Positions 7,932 to 15,894 are shown, numbered from the stretch's first letter. The stretch: DNA of 21,300 bases from Nitrosomonadaceae bacterium (GCA_919902625.1 CAKKRO010000100.1:3526-24825), one strand, 5' to 3'. The notes: generated by a model from the sequence alone, not told the origin. Translations and numbers: made by a program.

Positions 7932-9025
7932 GGGGCAGCTCCTATCATGACGGGAATACGCTTTCTACCGAATTGCCCTGTGAATTGCTCAAAACGGCCT
8001 GCAATCATGGCATTACAATCCGCACACTTACCCTCCGGGGTCAACCGGTATTGATTGATTTCGTACCAATCGCGCACGATCAAGGCGCTCCCGCAGGCTG
8101 GGCAATAAGTCGTATCACCTTCAACATGATGCACATTGCCGGTATAGACATATTGCAACCCTGCCTCTAACGCAATTTTCCGCGCGCGAATCACTGTTTC
8201 GGCCGGTGTGGCTGAAATATCAATCATCTTGTAATCCGGGTGAAAAGCGCTGAAATGCAGCGGTACATCGGCACCCAGTTCTTCAACAATCCAATGGCTC
8301 ATCGCACTGATTTCCTGAACTGAATCATTCAATCCAGGAATCAATAGCGTCGTAAGTTCGAGCCATACATCCGTTTCATGTTTGAGATATTTCAATGTCT
8401 CCAGCACAGGCTGCAGATGCGCTCCCGTTTGTTTGACATAAAATTCGTCCGTAAAAGCTTTGAGGTCAACGTTGGCGGCATCCATTTTGGCGAAGAAATC
8501 ACGCCGTGGCTGCGCATGAATATAACCCGCCGTCACGGCCACAGTTTTGATGTCTCTTGCATGACAAGCATCCGCCACATCCATCGCATACTCGGCAAAA
8601 ATGACTGGGTCATTGTAGGTAAACGCAACACTCTTACAGCCATATTTTTCCGCACAATGCGCGATATCCTCCGGACTGGCCTGATCCAGCAGCTTATCAA
8701 AGCTGCGTGATTTGGAGATATCCCAATTCTGGCAGAATTTACAAGCAAGGTTGCATCCGGCAGTGCCGAACGACAGAACGCTGCTGCCGGGATAAAAATG
8801 GTTCAATGGTTTTTTCTCGACGGGATCCACGCAAAAACCGGAAGAGCGTCCGTAGGTCGTCAATACCATCACATCACCCGCACGCCCCCGCACAAAACAG
8901 GCTCCACGTTGCCCCTCGTGCAATTTGCAGTCACGCGGACATAAATCACACTGGATCCGGCCATCGTCCAGTTGATGCCAATACCTGGCCGGATATCGTT
9001 CGGCGGAACTAATCGGCTCATCCAT
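7928..9025 (-). CDS. AmmeMemoRadiSam system radical SAM enzyme
   Basis: A 365-residue radical SAM protein. Its cluster motif is CNLACKFC (C91, C95, C98), giving CxxxCxxC. Before it is a cysteine-rich lead (C26, C29, C33, C43 in CDLCPRDC ... GAC), and after the barrel a likely zinc-ribbon tail with CPACG and CADC pairs, suggesting an extra metal site. The family resembles pyruvate formate-lyase activators (FCQNWDIS, YNDPVIFAEY), but no glycyl-radical enzyme is nearby. An ATG at 9025 is preferred: AGGGAG lies 7 bases upstream and it overlaps the AMMECR1-gene stop by 8 bases. A GTG at 9055 or ATG at 9031 would add 10 or 2 residues. The reaction and substrate are unknown to me; family membership is confident. 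Confidence 0.9.
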   Translation of the reverse strand: MDEPISSAERYPARYWHQLDDGRIQCDLCPRDCKLHEGQRGACFVRGRAGDVMVLTTYGRSSGFCVDPVEKKPLNHFYPGSSVLSFGTAGCNLACKFCQNWDISKSRSFDKLLDQASPEDIAHCAEKYGCKSVAFTYNDPVIFAEYAMDVADACHARDIKTVAVTAGYIHAQPRRDFFAKMDAANVDLKAFTDEFYVKQTGAHLQPVLETLKYLKHETDVWLELTTLLIPGLNDSVQEISAMSHWIVEELGADVPLHFSAFHPDYKMIDISATPAETVIRARKIALEAGLQYVYTGNVHHVEGDTTYCPACGSALIVRDWYEINQYRLTPEGKCADCNAMIAGRFEQFTGQFGRKRIPVMIGAAP

Positions 9026-9614
9026 GAGCATACTCCCTGGAATAATCAGTTTCACGCCATTTACTTACGGTATAGCGTGACAGCCTGATATCCTCAGCCC
9101 AGAAATCCTCAGACAATCGGGCCTTAGCCTTTAACCTGGCAAGAAACTGCCGGGGTTGCGGAAGACTTTCCCATACCTGAGGCAAAAAGGTGCTGCGATA
9201 GGGTCCATACTCGAACACAACGCCGTCAATGCTCGGACGCAATTGCGCCAGAGCATCGGCCTCACTGGTAAAATCAAGCGATTGCAATTCGGAAAGCAAT
9301 GACACTTCCAGATTGACGGTATCCAACTCATCAGCCGCCAATGGTATAAAACGAGGATCGTACAATGCCGCGGATACTGCATTATTGCTCACATCTTCAA
9401 TCAGCGGATCACAGGCCTGTAAGGAACCGATACAACCCCGCAATTCATCCCATTGGGTGAGTGTGACAAAAGTGGCTCCTGGTTGAGAAAGCCACGCTAT
9501 ATTTTCATCAACGGCTGCGGGCGCACAGGACACATGTAAAGCCCGGGAAATGGCAGCGCGTGCAATTTGCAGCAGTATTTTTCCTTGCTCATTTTTTTCC
9601 AGTGACATAGCCAT
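9018..9614 (-). CDS. AmmeMemoRadiSam system protein A (AMMECR1 domain)
   Basis: A 198-residue AMMECR1-domain protein. The signature LRGCIGS is at residues 58-64, following FVTLTQWDE; later segments LYDPRF, VNLEVSLL, GVVFEYGPYRSTFLPQVWE and ARLKAKARLSEDFW fit the family through to the C-terminus. No membrane segment or signal is present. Human AMMECR1 is linked to a developmental syndrome, but the bacterial role is not established. GGAGG lies 4 bases before the ATG at 9614; a second ATG at 9608 is 10 bases from it, so the start could be two residues later. Nine bases separate it from the MEMO1-like gene upstream, and its stop overlaps the radical SAM start. Confidence 0.9.
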   Translation of the reverse strand: MAMSLEKNEQGKILLQIARAAISRALHVSCAPAAVDENIAWLSQPGATFVTLTQWDELRGCIGSLQACDPLIEDVSNNAVSAALYDPRFIPLAADELDTVNLEVSLLSELQSLDFTSEADALAQLRPSIDGVVFEYGPYRSTFLPQVWESLPQPRQFLARLKAKARLSEDFWAEDIRLSRYTVSKWRETDYSREYAHG

Positions 9615-9623
9615 ATTCCTCCA

Positions 9624-10406
9624 TTAATTAAATGCAATCGCCGCATAACCGACCACCTGATCCCGCGAGCCGGCAGTATCGCCAGAATTCCGTAAATCCA
9701 GTAAATGCGGAGTCAGTTGATGTTTCTGTGCCGCAATGATCAGACCACTGATGGGCGTACCTCCACAGGCGTGATCATGTCCAATCGGCTGTTGTAACCG
9801 TAAGATGGATTGCACCGTTTCACTATCCACACGTTGGGCAGCCGCATAGGGCAAATAATGCGAAAGATCGGAGCTGATCACAATCAAGGTTTCCTCCCCG
9901 CCCCACAGATGATCCAATACTTCGGCCACCGCTTCAGCGGACACCCTGCCCACCGCCAGCGGCAGCAAGGTAAAATCGCTCAGTACACTTTGCAAAAACG
10001 GCAATTGCACTTCCAGTGAATGTTCCAATGCATGCGCCTCTTGATTGATCGTCACTTGGGGTAAATGAGCAATGGCGCGTACTGAATCAGTATCCAGTTT
10101 CACGCTGCCCAGCGGCGTCTCAAAGACATCCACACCGGGCAGAGCCAAGCCATGCAGGGCCACACGGTGCGCAGGACCGAGCAATACGACGCGCTTGATG
10201 GCTGATGCAACAGAACGCAAACCGGCATACGCTGTCGCAGCAACAGCCCCGGAGTATATGTAACCTGCATGCGGAACAATCAACGCCTTAGGCTTGAGAT
10301 CATGAGCCTTTGCCCCGGCCAGCAATTGCTGCACATTCTGTGCAAGCTGCCGCGCATCAGCAGGGTAAAACAGACCCGCCACAGCCGGTGAACGAATATT
10401 TACCAT
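9624..10406 (-). CDS. AmmeMemoRadiSam system protein B (MEMO1 family)
   Basis: A 260-residue MEMO1-family protein, related to class III extradiol dioxygenases. Family landmarks: SPAVAGLFYPAD at the N-terminus, VPHAGYIYSG (H46), LLGPAHR (H80), EHSLEVQLPF, SSDLSHY and CGGTPI (C214). H46, H80 and C214 correspond to the metal-site residues His49, His81 and Cys244 of human MEMO1, so metal binding is expected. Ending NSGDTAG ... VVGYAAIAF is standard. AGAGG precedes the ATG. This is the first gene of a four-gene minus-strand operon with the AMMECR1, radical SAM and hydrolase genes. Neither substrate nor product is known to me. Confidence 0.92.
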   Translation of the reverse strand: MVNIRSPAVAGLFYPADARQLAQNVQQLLAGAKAHDLKPKALIVPHAGYIYSGAVAATAYAGLRSVASAIKRVVLLGPAHRVALHGLALPGVDVFETPLGSVKLDTDSVRAIAHLPQVTINQEAHALEHSLEVQLPFLQSVLSDFTLLPLAVGRVSAEAVAEVLDHLWGGEETLIVISSDLSHYLPYAAAQRVDSETVQSILRLQQPIGHDHACGGTPISGLIIAAQKHQLTPHLLDLRNSGDTAGSRDQVVGYAAIAFN

Positions 10407-10438
10407 AACAACCTCTTTTCAGGTTAAGTGATATTACC

Positions 10439-10466
10439 GATATATGGCTATCAGACACAAAATCAA
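10439..10466 (-). promoter_or_regulatory. Possible promoter of the AmmeMemoRadiSam operon
   Basis: On the minus strand, TTGATT (10466-10461) and TATATC (10444-10439) are separated by 16 bases, each 4/6 to consensus. A start near 10431 would leave a leader of about 25 bases with AGAGG before the ATG at 10406. The site lies in the 90-base gap that separates the operon from the upstream helix-hairpin-helix gene. Confidence 0.35.
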
Positions 10467-10496
10467 GAAAATAATTGCATCAGGGTATTACACCTG

Positions 10497-11216
10497 TTAT
10501 TTCGCGCGCTTGGCTTTCTTTTCCTGATGGCGCAACCGTAGCCCATATCGAACCAGCGCCGCTTCAAAATCAGAAAAACTTTCCCTTGTCATGCCATTCC
10601 TGCGCCACAATTGTTGTAGATTGACAAGCGCCAGCCTGTGGTCGTTATCCATCCCGTCCGGAAGAAATCCTAATACCTGCGCAGCATTCAAGGCCAATGA
10701 GGACAAAGGGGGCTCCGCCTTATCCCAGCGGCCGCGTAATTCACGCAGAAATATATGCGCCGTCACTTTACCCACCCCTTTGCCCAAATTCATCACCCGC
10801 CATTCCAAGTCATTGGGATCCGAAGCCGCAGCATGCAGATGATTCAAATTTCCGGCATAGTGATCAAGTAAAGACTGGTTGACCGCCAGCAATTTGGTTG
10901 CCGTTTTGTAATCGTAGCGCACATAACCCCCTTGATCGAGCATGGCGGTCAATCCGTCCCACCCGGTATGGATAATGCCTTGCGGTGTCAAAATATCGTT
11001 ACGCTTAAATACCTGCCAGGTGCGGCTGGCGATATTCTCAGAAATACGCGCACCATAAAGCATGGCGGCAAGAAACCATTTGTAGATTTCCGCTGAGCTT
11101 AAGTCATCAAGATGAATACCCAGTTCAGCCGCATAACTGCCACCGAGCTCGGATATCAGATCGAATGGATTGGCAAACTCAGCAATCTGATCTGTCATAG
11201 AATGTTGCACTCCCAT
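10497..11216 (-). CDS. Helix-hairpin-helix protein of unknown function (HhH-GPD-like)
   Basis: A 239-residue protein (233 if started at the ATG at 11198) that I recognise only by architecture. Residues 142-160 (MNLGKGVGKVTAHIFLREL) look like the helix-hairpin-helix of base-excision DNA glycosylases such as endonuclease III, and the preceding helical region (about 40-130, with SAEIYKWFLAAMLYGARI) resembles their N-terminal bundle. However, the position about 15-20 residues after the hairpin, where glycosylases carry a catalytic Asp in a VDxHVxR-like stretch, reads AEPPLSSLALNA, with no Asp. There are no cysteines for an iron-sulfur loop. The C-terminus is basic (EKKAKRAK), consistent with nucleic-acid binding. 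It is divergent from the DCC gene with about 60 bases between starts. DNA binding is inferred; glycosylase activity is doubtful. Confidence 0.7.
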   Translation of the reverse strand: MGVQHSMTDQIAEFANPFDLISELGGSYAAELGIHLDDLSSAEIYKWFLAAMLYGARISENIASRTWQVFKRNDILTPQGIIHTGWDGLTAMLDQGGYVRYDYKTATKLLAVNQSLLDHYAGNLNHLHAAASDPNDLEWRVMNLGKGVGKVTAHIFLRELRGRWDKAEPPLSSLALNAAQVLGFLPDGMDNDHRLALVNLQQLWRRNGMTRESFSDFEAALVRYGLRLRHQEKKAKRAK

Positions 11217-11277
11217 GCCCGGAATAGGCCATTACGTTTATACTGATCGTTCAAGATATTCGGAAACAAATCGGTCC

Positions 11278-11646
11278 ATGTCCAGTAAAGTGTATTACAA
11301 CAGCGCCTGCCCCGTCTGCAATGCGGGAATAAAGGATCAGCGCCAGCGCATGGAAAAATGTGGCGTTAAAAACATTGAATGGGTGGATGTGCATCACAAC
11401 CCGGATGCGGTATCCGAAGTGGACAGTTCGCTGGAACAGGTTCGGGAACGATTGCATGTCAAGGATGACAGGGGCGGGCTTAATATTGGCATTGATGCAT
11501 TCATCCATCTCTGGCGGCAAACACCGGATCAACGCTGGTTGGCAAAACTGTTTGGATGCGCCATGATCAGACCGCTCGCACGTTTGATCTATAATGGCTT
11601 TGCACGGCTTCTCTATTGCTGGAACCGGGCATTAAAGCACTGGTAA
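11278..11646 (+). CDS. DCC-family (DUF393) thiol-disulfide oxidoreductase-like protein
   Basis: A 122-residue protein starting MSSKVYYNSACPVCNAGI. The CPVC pair (C11, C14) right after the first strand is the mark of the DCC family, a thioredoxin-like group thought to do dithiol-disulfide exchange; their partners are mostly unknown. The later LNIGIDAFIHLWRQTP and FGCAMIRPLARLIYNGFARLLY parts fit the family's C-terminal helices. The same frame is open upstream to a possible start at 11215, but those 21 residues are not family-like, so the ATG at 11278 is chosen, despite a weak ribosome binding site. It converges on pyrC with a 17-base gap. Confidence 0.8.
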   Translation: MSSKVYYNSACPVCNAGIKDQRQRMEKCGVKNIEWVDVHHNPDAVSEVDSSLEQVRERLHVKDDRGGLNIGIDAFIHLWRQTPDQRWLAKLFGCAMIRPLARLIYNGFARLLYCWNRALKHW

Positions 11647-11663
11647 ATCCCGCCATCCCGGCA

Positions 11664-12701
11664 TCACACCATTTTCCAGGCCAGACTTTCCCCTGCAAAA
11701 AGGGGTATCAGTTTCTCTCCGGCAAATTCGAGCTGTTCCGGGATAACCCAGCTTTCTTTATTCAACGTAATAGAATCTTTATTACGCGCTAATTGATAAA
11801 AATCTGCGCCATGAAAGCTGGCAAAAGCCTCCAGTTTATCCAATGCGCCAGCTTGTTCAAATGCGGCCGCATATAACTCAATAGCCGCATGGGCCGTAAA
11901 AATCCCCGCACACCCGCAGGCATTCTCTTTACTGGCTTGCGAATGCGGCGCGCTATCGGTGCCCAGAAAAAATTTGGGATCGCCGCCGGTGGCGGCTTCC
12001 AGCAAAGCCTGCCGATGGATTTCACGCTTTAACACGGGCAAGCAAAAATGATGCGGGCGGATGCCGCCCTGAAAGATTGCATTACGATTCAGTAACAGAT
12101 GATGCGCGGTAATCGTGGCCGCAACATGGCTGGATGATTCTTTTACAAACGCCACCGCATCACGGGTAGTGACGTGCTCAAACACAATGCGTAAATCCGG
12201 GAAACGCTGCGTCAGTGGAGCAAGTATCCGGTCGATAAACACTTTCTCTTTATCAAACACATCCACATCCGGATCAGTCACTTCACCATGCACCAGTAAT
12301 GGCAGGTTATTTTGTTCCATGGCCTCCAGCGTGGCGTAACATTGGGCAATATCGGTCACCCCGGCATCCGAATGCGTGGTTGCACCTGCCGGGTACAATT
12401 TTACACCCTGCACCACCCCGCTTTCCTTGGCCCGGATAATTTCAGATGGCGGTGTATTATCCGTCAGGTAAAGTGTCATCAGCGGTTCAAAACCGGATTG
12501 CAGCGATGCGGGTAAAGCCGCCAGTATCCGCGCCCGGTATGCCAGCACCCTATCGACCGTTACCACAGGCGGTTTGAGGTTGGGCATAATGATAGCGCGC
12601 GCGAATTGCTTTGCGGTATGCGGCAACACGGCACGCAACTGTTCTCCATCGCGCAGATGCAAGTGCCAGTCATCAGGCCGGGTGATGGTTATACTGCTCA
12701 C
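11664..12701 (-). CDS. pyrC: Dihydroorotase (class II, PyrC)
   Basis: Zinc enzyme of pyrimidine synthesis that interconverts carbamoyl-aspartate and dihydroorotate in the cytosol. The length of 345 residues equals the E. coli class II enzyme. Metal and active-site residues are all visible: DWHLHLRDG (H13, H15), GVKLYPAGAT (K101, the carboxylated bridging lysine), LLVHGE (H138), FEHVTT (H176) and LGTDSAPH (D249). The start is a GTG at 12701; an in-frame TGA lies just upstream and no better start is present, although no Shine-Dalgarno sequence is evident. It runs in the same direction as rsmI, 52 bases downstream of its stop, so the two may share a transcript. Confidence 0.95.
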   Translation of the reverse strand: MSSITITRPDDWHLHLRDGEQLRAVLPHTAKQFARAIIMPNLKPPVVTVDRVLAYRARILAALPASLQSGFEPLMTLYLTDNTPPSEIIRAKESGVVQGVKLYPAGATTHSDAGVTDIAQCYATLEAMEQNNLPLLVHGEVTDPDVDVFDKEKVFIDRILAPLTQRFPDLRIVFEHVTTRDAVAFVKESSSHVAATITAHHLLLNRNAIFQGGIRPHHFCLPVLKREIHRQALLEAATGGDPKFFLGTDSAPHSQASKENACGCAGIFTAHAAIELYAAAFEQAGALDKLEAFASFHGADFYQLARNKDSITLNKESWVIPEQLEFAGEKLIPLFAGESLAWKMV

Positions 12702-12753
12702 GGTTTGTCAGGATTAAGTTGAAAGGATTGCATTATATCTCAGGCGCTTCATG

Positions 12754-13611
12754 CTATTCGGGGTGCTTCGCAGCTTTCAGATCCAGCGCCCATTGGTATA
12801 GTGTGTTCTTGTTTTCACCGGTAATTTGCGTGGCCAGCTTAACCGCTTGCTTTAATGGTAATTCATCCAGTAAACATGTCAGTGTATGCCGGGCCTGTTC
12901 ACTTACCTCAGACTTATCTGGAATTTCCGCCCCTGACAGCAACAAAACAAATTCACCTTTTTGTTGGTGGGCATCCGCCTGCAACCAAGCCAGCGTATCA
13001 CCCAGGGTCCCCCCATGAATGGTTTCAAATAATTTGGTTAATTCCCGGGCAACGGTCAGCTGGCGTTGTGTGCCAAATACATCAATCATATCTGTCACAC
13101 ACTCCAGAATACGATGCGGCGCTTCATAAAATATCAGGGTGCAATGTTGAGATTTCAAGGCGGTCAATTCACGTTTACGCAACCCGGTTTTGGTGGGCAG
13201 AAAACCAAAAAAGAGGAAATGAGGGTGCGTGATACCGGCTGCTGACAGGGCGCAGATGGCGGCATTTGCGCCTGGAACCGGGATAACCGGGTAGCCTTGC
13301 TCACGCACACGCTGAACCAGAATGGCACCGGGATCAGAAATACCCGGCGTGCCGGCATCTGTTATCAGCGCAACACGCTTTCCGGAATCTAATAGTGTTA
13401 ATATTTTGTCCGTAACAGCCGTTTCATTATGTTGATGCAAACTGATCAGCTTGGCCGTAATGGAATGTGCCGCCAATAAATGTCTGGAGTTTTGTATATG
13501 TTCCGCCGCAACCACATCAACTTTTGCCAATATGTCTAATGCACGCAAGCTGATATCGCTTAAATTTCCTATTGGTGTGGCAACCACATATAATGCACTT
13601 TTTTCCAGCAT
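12754..13611 (-). CDS. rsmI: 16S rRNA (cytidine-1402-2'-O)-methyltransferase RsmI
   Basis: SAM-dependent enzyme that 2'-O-methylates C1402 in the decoding centre of 16S rRNA. From the ATG at 13611 the protein is 285 residues, as expected for RsmI. It shows the tetrapyrrole-methylase-type fold signatures LYVVATPIGNLSDISLRA, ITDAGTPGISDPG, VIPVPGANA, HFLFFGFLP and LIFYEAPHRI. The frame stays open upstream to 13725, but that stretch overlaps the divergent LppC-type gene and is not RsmI-like; the ATG at 13611 also has GAGG just before it. Only 10 bases separate it from the start of the LppC-type gene, an arrangement also known for E. coli rsmI-lpoA. Confidence 0.95.
   Translation of the reverse strand: MLEKSALYVVATPIGNLSDISLRALDILAKVDVVAAEHIQNSRHLLAAHSITAKLISLHQHNETAVTDKILTLLDSGKRVALITDAGTPGISDPGAILVQRVREQGYPVIPVPGANAAICALSAAGITHPHFLFFGFLPTKTGLRKRELTALKSQHCTLIFYEAPHRILECVTDMIDVFGTQRQLTVARELTKLFETIHGGTLGDTLAWLQADAHQQKGEFVLLLSGAEIPDKSEVSEQARHTLTCLLDELPLKQAVKLATQITGENKNTLYQWALDLKAAKHPE
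13566..13594 (+). promoter_or_regulatory. Likely promoter of the LppC-type/yraN pair, inside rsmI
   Basis: A perfect TATAAT at 13589-13594 has TTCCTA (13566-13571, 3/6) 17 bases upstream. Transcription near 13601 would leave about 20 bases before the ATG at 13622. The site lies within the opposite-strand codons of rsmI, which is needed since only 10 bases separate the two starts. Confidence 0.45.
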
Positions 13612-13621
13612 AATCCTCACT

Positions 13622-14734
13622 ATGCACCGTTTTTTTATCACTACTCTGGCGTTAATCTTTGCACTATACGGCAGCCCGTTGGCAATGGCTACCCAGCCCC
13701 AACCCGATAATGCGGCCGAATCCACGCTGGTGCCTCATATCGCGCTGCTATTGCCCTTGGAATCACCCTCATTTAGAGAGGCCGCCAATGTAGTCAGAGA
13801 AGGTTTTGAAACCGCCGCCATGCGCGAACAGGCTCTTCCATTAACCATCAGACTATATTCCACAACGGACGATCCTCTCGATATCCTTGTCACCTACCAT
13901 CAGGCACTGACTGCGGGGGCCGTATTTGTCGTGGGACCGCTCACCCGGGATGGTGTCTCAGCAATTGCCTCCAGTGATCACCTGGAAGTGCCTACTTTAG
14001 CATTGAATACAGTGGATAATAATATCGATTTGCCATCCAAGCTTTATTTATTTGGGTTGCAAATGGAAACGGAAGCCAGTCACATCGCAAAATGGGCCCT
14101 GCCAGGCGGAAAAAACCATGCAATCATCATTAGCGATGATAGCTCCTTATCCAGCCGCTTACAGAATGCTTTTATAGAACGCTGGCAAAGTGAGCATGGC
14201 AAAACGGCCGAATCATTCCGCTATACCGAAGATCCAGCCAAGCTACAACAATTCCGCTCTTTGACAGCAGGCAGCAATCACTTGGTTTTCCTTGCTCTGG
14301 ATGCTGCCAAATCACGCGTGCTGCGGACATACCTTGACCCTGATGTCCCTGTGTACGCCACTTCACAGATTTTTACCGGCACTGACAACTATTTACTCAA
14401 TCATGATTTAAATGGCATCCAGTTTATGGATATGCCCTGGTTGTTACAACCCGATCACCCTGCAGTCATGGCCTATCGTCACACCGGTAAAACCAGGAAC
14501 ACGGACATGGAACGCCTGTATGCTCTGGGCATTGATGCTTTTCGCTTAATGACTTATCTATTACAGCCGCAATCGCAATCAGTGAATGAAATTTCTTTTG
14601 ATGGCGTCACCGGATCTATCCGTTTTTTACCGCCCAATCAATTTGTACGTGAACCCGTTGCCGCCCAGTTTGATTATGGCAAAGTACAACTACTCGATTT
14701 ACAGAAAGATCTCATAGAACATGAAGGGCAGTGA
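13622..14734 (+). CDS. LppC/LpoA-type penicillin-binding-protein activator, C-terminal-domain form
   Basis: A 370-residue periplasmic protein. MHRFFITTLALIFALYGS and the following residues form a signal peptide with a likely AMA cleavage at residue 23. The mature part begins VPHIALLLPLESPSFREAANVVREGFETAA, the hallmark of LppC's periplasmic-binding-protein fold. In E. coli, LpoA is an outer-membrane lipoprotein that stimulates PBP1A and has an extra N-terminal TPR-like domain. Here the protein is much shorter and the signal peptide has no lipobox cysteine, so it seems to be soluble and lack the TPR part. The frame extends upstream to 13451, but the ATG at 13622 gives the signal peptide. Divergence from rsmI and overlap with yraN match the E. 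coli locus order. Confidence 0.85.
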   Translation: MHRFFITTLALIFALYGSPLAMATQPQPDNAAESTLVPHIALLLPLESPSFREAANVVREGFETAAMREQALPLTIRLYSTTDDPLDILVTYHQALTAGAVFVVGPLTRDGVSAIASSDHLEVPTLALNTVDNNIDLPSKLYLFGLQMETEASHIAKWALPGGKNHAIIISDDSSLSSRLQNAFIERWQSEHGKTAESFRYTEDPAKLQQFRSLTAGSNHLVFLALDAAKSRVLRTYLDPDVPVYATSQIFTGTDNYLLNHDLNGIQFMDMPWLLQPDHPAVMAYRHTGKTRNTDMERLYALGIDAFRLMTYLLQPQSQSVNEISFDGVTGSIRFLPPNQFVREPVAAQFDYGKVQLLDLQKDLIEHEGQ

Positions 14735-15059
14735 TGCCGAGCAAATAGCGGCATCGTATCTCCAGCGCCGGCATCTGGTTCTGGTCACACAAAACTATCG
14801 TTGCCGTTTTGGCGAAATCGATCTGATCATGCGTGATGGAACCACGCTGGTATTTATCGAAGTCCGCATGCGCGCAAATGAACTATTTGGCGGTGCTGCG
14901 GCCAGCATTACACCAGCGAAACAAGCCAAACTATTGCGTACCGCACGGCATTATTTGGCTGAATTGAATAGCGAGCCGCCTTGCCGCTTTGACGCGTTAC
15001 TGCTATCCGGTGCAAATGGACAGGAAATTGAATGGATCAAGAATGCATTTGGTGAATGA
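14721..15059 (+). CDS. YraN-family endonuclease-fold protein
   Basis: A 112-residue protein with the UPF0102/YraN signature, a small PD-(D/E)XK nuclease-like fold: NYRCRFGEIDLIMRDGTTLV then FIEVRMR. E32, D34 and E47 line up with the family's acidic cluster, while the usual lysine of EVK is Arg49, a substitution I believe is common in this family. Later FGGAAASITPAKQAKLLRTARHYL is also typical. The start lies inside the LppC-type gene (14-base overlap), pointing to translational coupling. Its cellular role is not established. It converges on the folM-like gene 43 bases away. Confidence 0.9.
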   Translation: MKGSDAEQIAASYLQRRHLVLVTQNYRCRFGEIDLIMRDGTTLVFIEVRMRANELFGGAAASITPAKQAKLLRTARHYLAELNSEPPCRFDALLLSGANGQEIEWIKNAFGE

Positions 15060-15102
15060 TCGAGTAAGGTTTATCAAATTCTCGCAGCCGTTTCACTCGT
15101 TA

Positions 15103-15843
15103 CTACAAATGAATACTACGCCCGCCATCCACCGCAATAATCTGGCCGGTAATATAAGGCGCATCGGCAATCAGAAATTGCACCGTTTTGGCGATATCAT
15201 CCGGTTCGCCGCAGCGTTTGAGCAGCGTGCCTGCAATAATATGCTGACGCGCCGCTTCATCAGACCATTCGCCATCTTCCGGCCATAAAATAGGTCCGGG
15301 TGAAACGCCGTTGACGCGCACTTCCGGCGCCATTTCCACGGCCAGCGATTTGGTCAGGGATAACAACCCGCCTTTGGCGGCATTGTAGATCGCATAATTC
15401 CTTAAAGGCCGCTCGGCATGGATATCCACAATATTAATAATACAACCATGCCGCTCTTTCAGATAAGGGGCGGCAGCCTGGGATAAAAACAGAGGGGCTT
15501 TGAGATTGCTGCCCATCAGATCGTCCCAGTCTTCCAAAGTACATTGATGGAGTGGTGTCGGAAAAAAGCTGGAAGCATTATTGATCAACACATCCAGTTG
15601 CCCAAATCGTTTTACCGATTTTTCAATCAAATCAGATAGTAATTCTTTATCTAGCAGATCCGCTTGAGCCAACGCGACTGAGTCAGGGCGTGCTTGATTC
15701 AGCTCATTTTGCAGGGCTTTGGCTTCACCCAGCGAAGAGCGATAGTGCACAATCAATCGTGCGCCTTGCGCATGCAGCCTCCGGCAGATGGCGGCTCCCA
15801 CCCGTTTTGCGCCACCCGTAATCAATATCACTTTCCCTTGCAC
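15103..15843 (-). CDS. Pteridine-reductase-like short-chain dehydrogenase (FolM type)
   Basis: A 246-residue NADPH-dependent reductase of the SDR family, likely reducing dihydropterins or related substrates. The cofactor motif TGGAKRVGAAI, with the Arg seen in pteridine reductases, is at the N-terminus; LINNAS follows at 86-91. The active site reads NIVDIHAERP ... YAIYNAAKGG, with D140, Y153 and K157. Aspartate in place of the usual SDR serine is the PTR1/FolM signature. The frame opens with TTG at 15858, but AAGGAG in those codons sits well before the GTG at 15843, so the GTG start is preferred. The protein ends with the usual ITGQIIAVDGG. It is divergent from the MidA-type gene. Confidence 0.85.
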   Translation of the reverse strand: MQGKVILITGGAKRVGAAICRRLHAQGARLIVHYRSSLGEAKALQNELNQARPDSVALAQADLLDKELLSDLIEKSVKRFGQLDVLINNASSFFPTPLHQCTLEDWDDLMGSNLKAPLFLSQAAAPYLKERHGCIINIVDIHAERPLRNYAIYNAAKGGLLSLTKSLAVEMAPEVRVNGVSPGPILWPEDGEWSDEAARQHIIAGTLLKRCGEPDDIAKTVQFLIADAPYITGQIIAVDGGRSIHL

Positions 15844-15894
15844 CTGCGTCTCCTTCAAAGTGCTGTTAAACTATGGCACGATTAACTTACAAGC

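Noticed and set aside
7928..9025. Radical SAM gene as a pyruvate formate-lyase activator
   Set aside because: The motif context resembles that family, but no glycyl-radical enzyme is near and the MEMO1 and AMMECR1 genes place it in the AmmeMemoRadiSam group.
13612..13725. Longer rsmI reading frame starting at 13725
   Set aside because: The extra residues are not RsmI-like, overlap the signal-peptide region of the divergent gene, and the ATG at 13611 gives the standard 285-residue length with a GAGG site.
15061..15099. CGAGT/ACTCG repeat between yraN and the folM-like gene as a terminator
   Set aside because: Five-base arms about 29 bases apart with no T-run are expected by chance.
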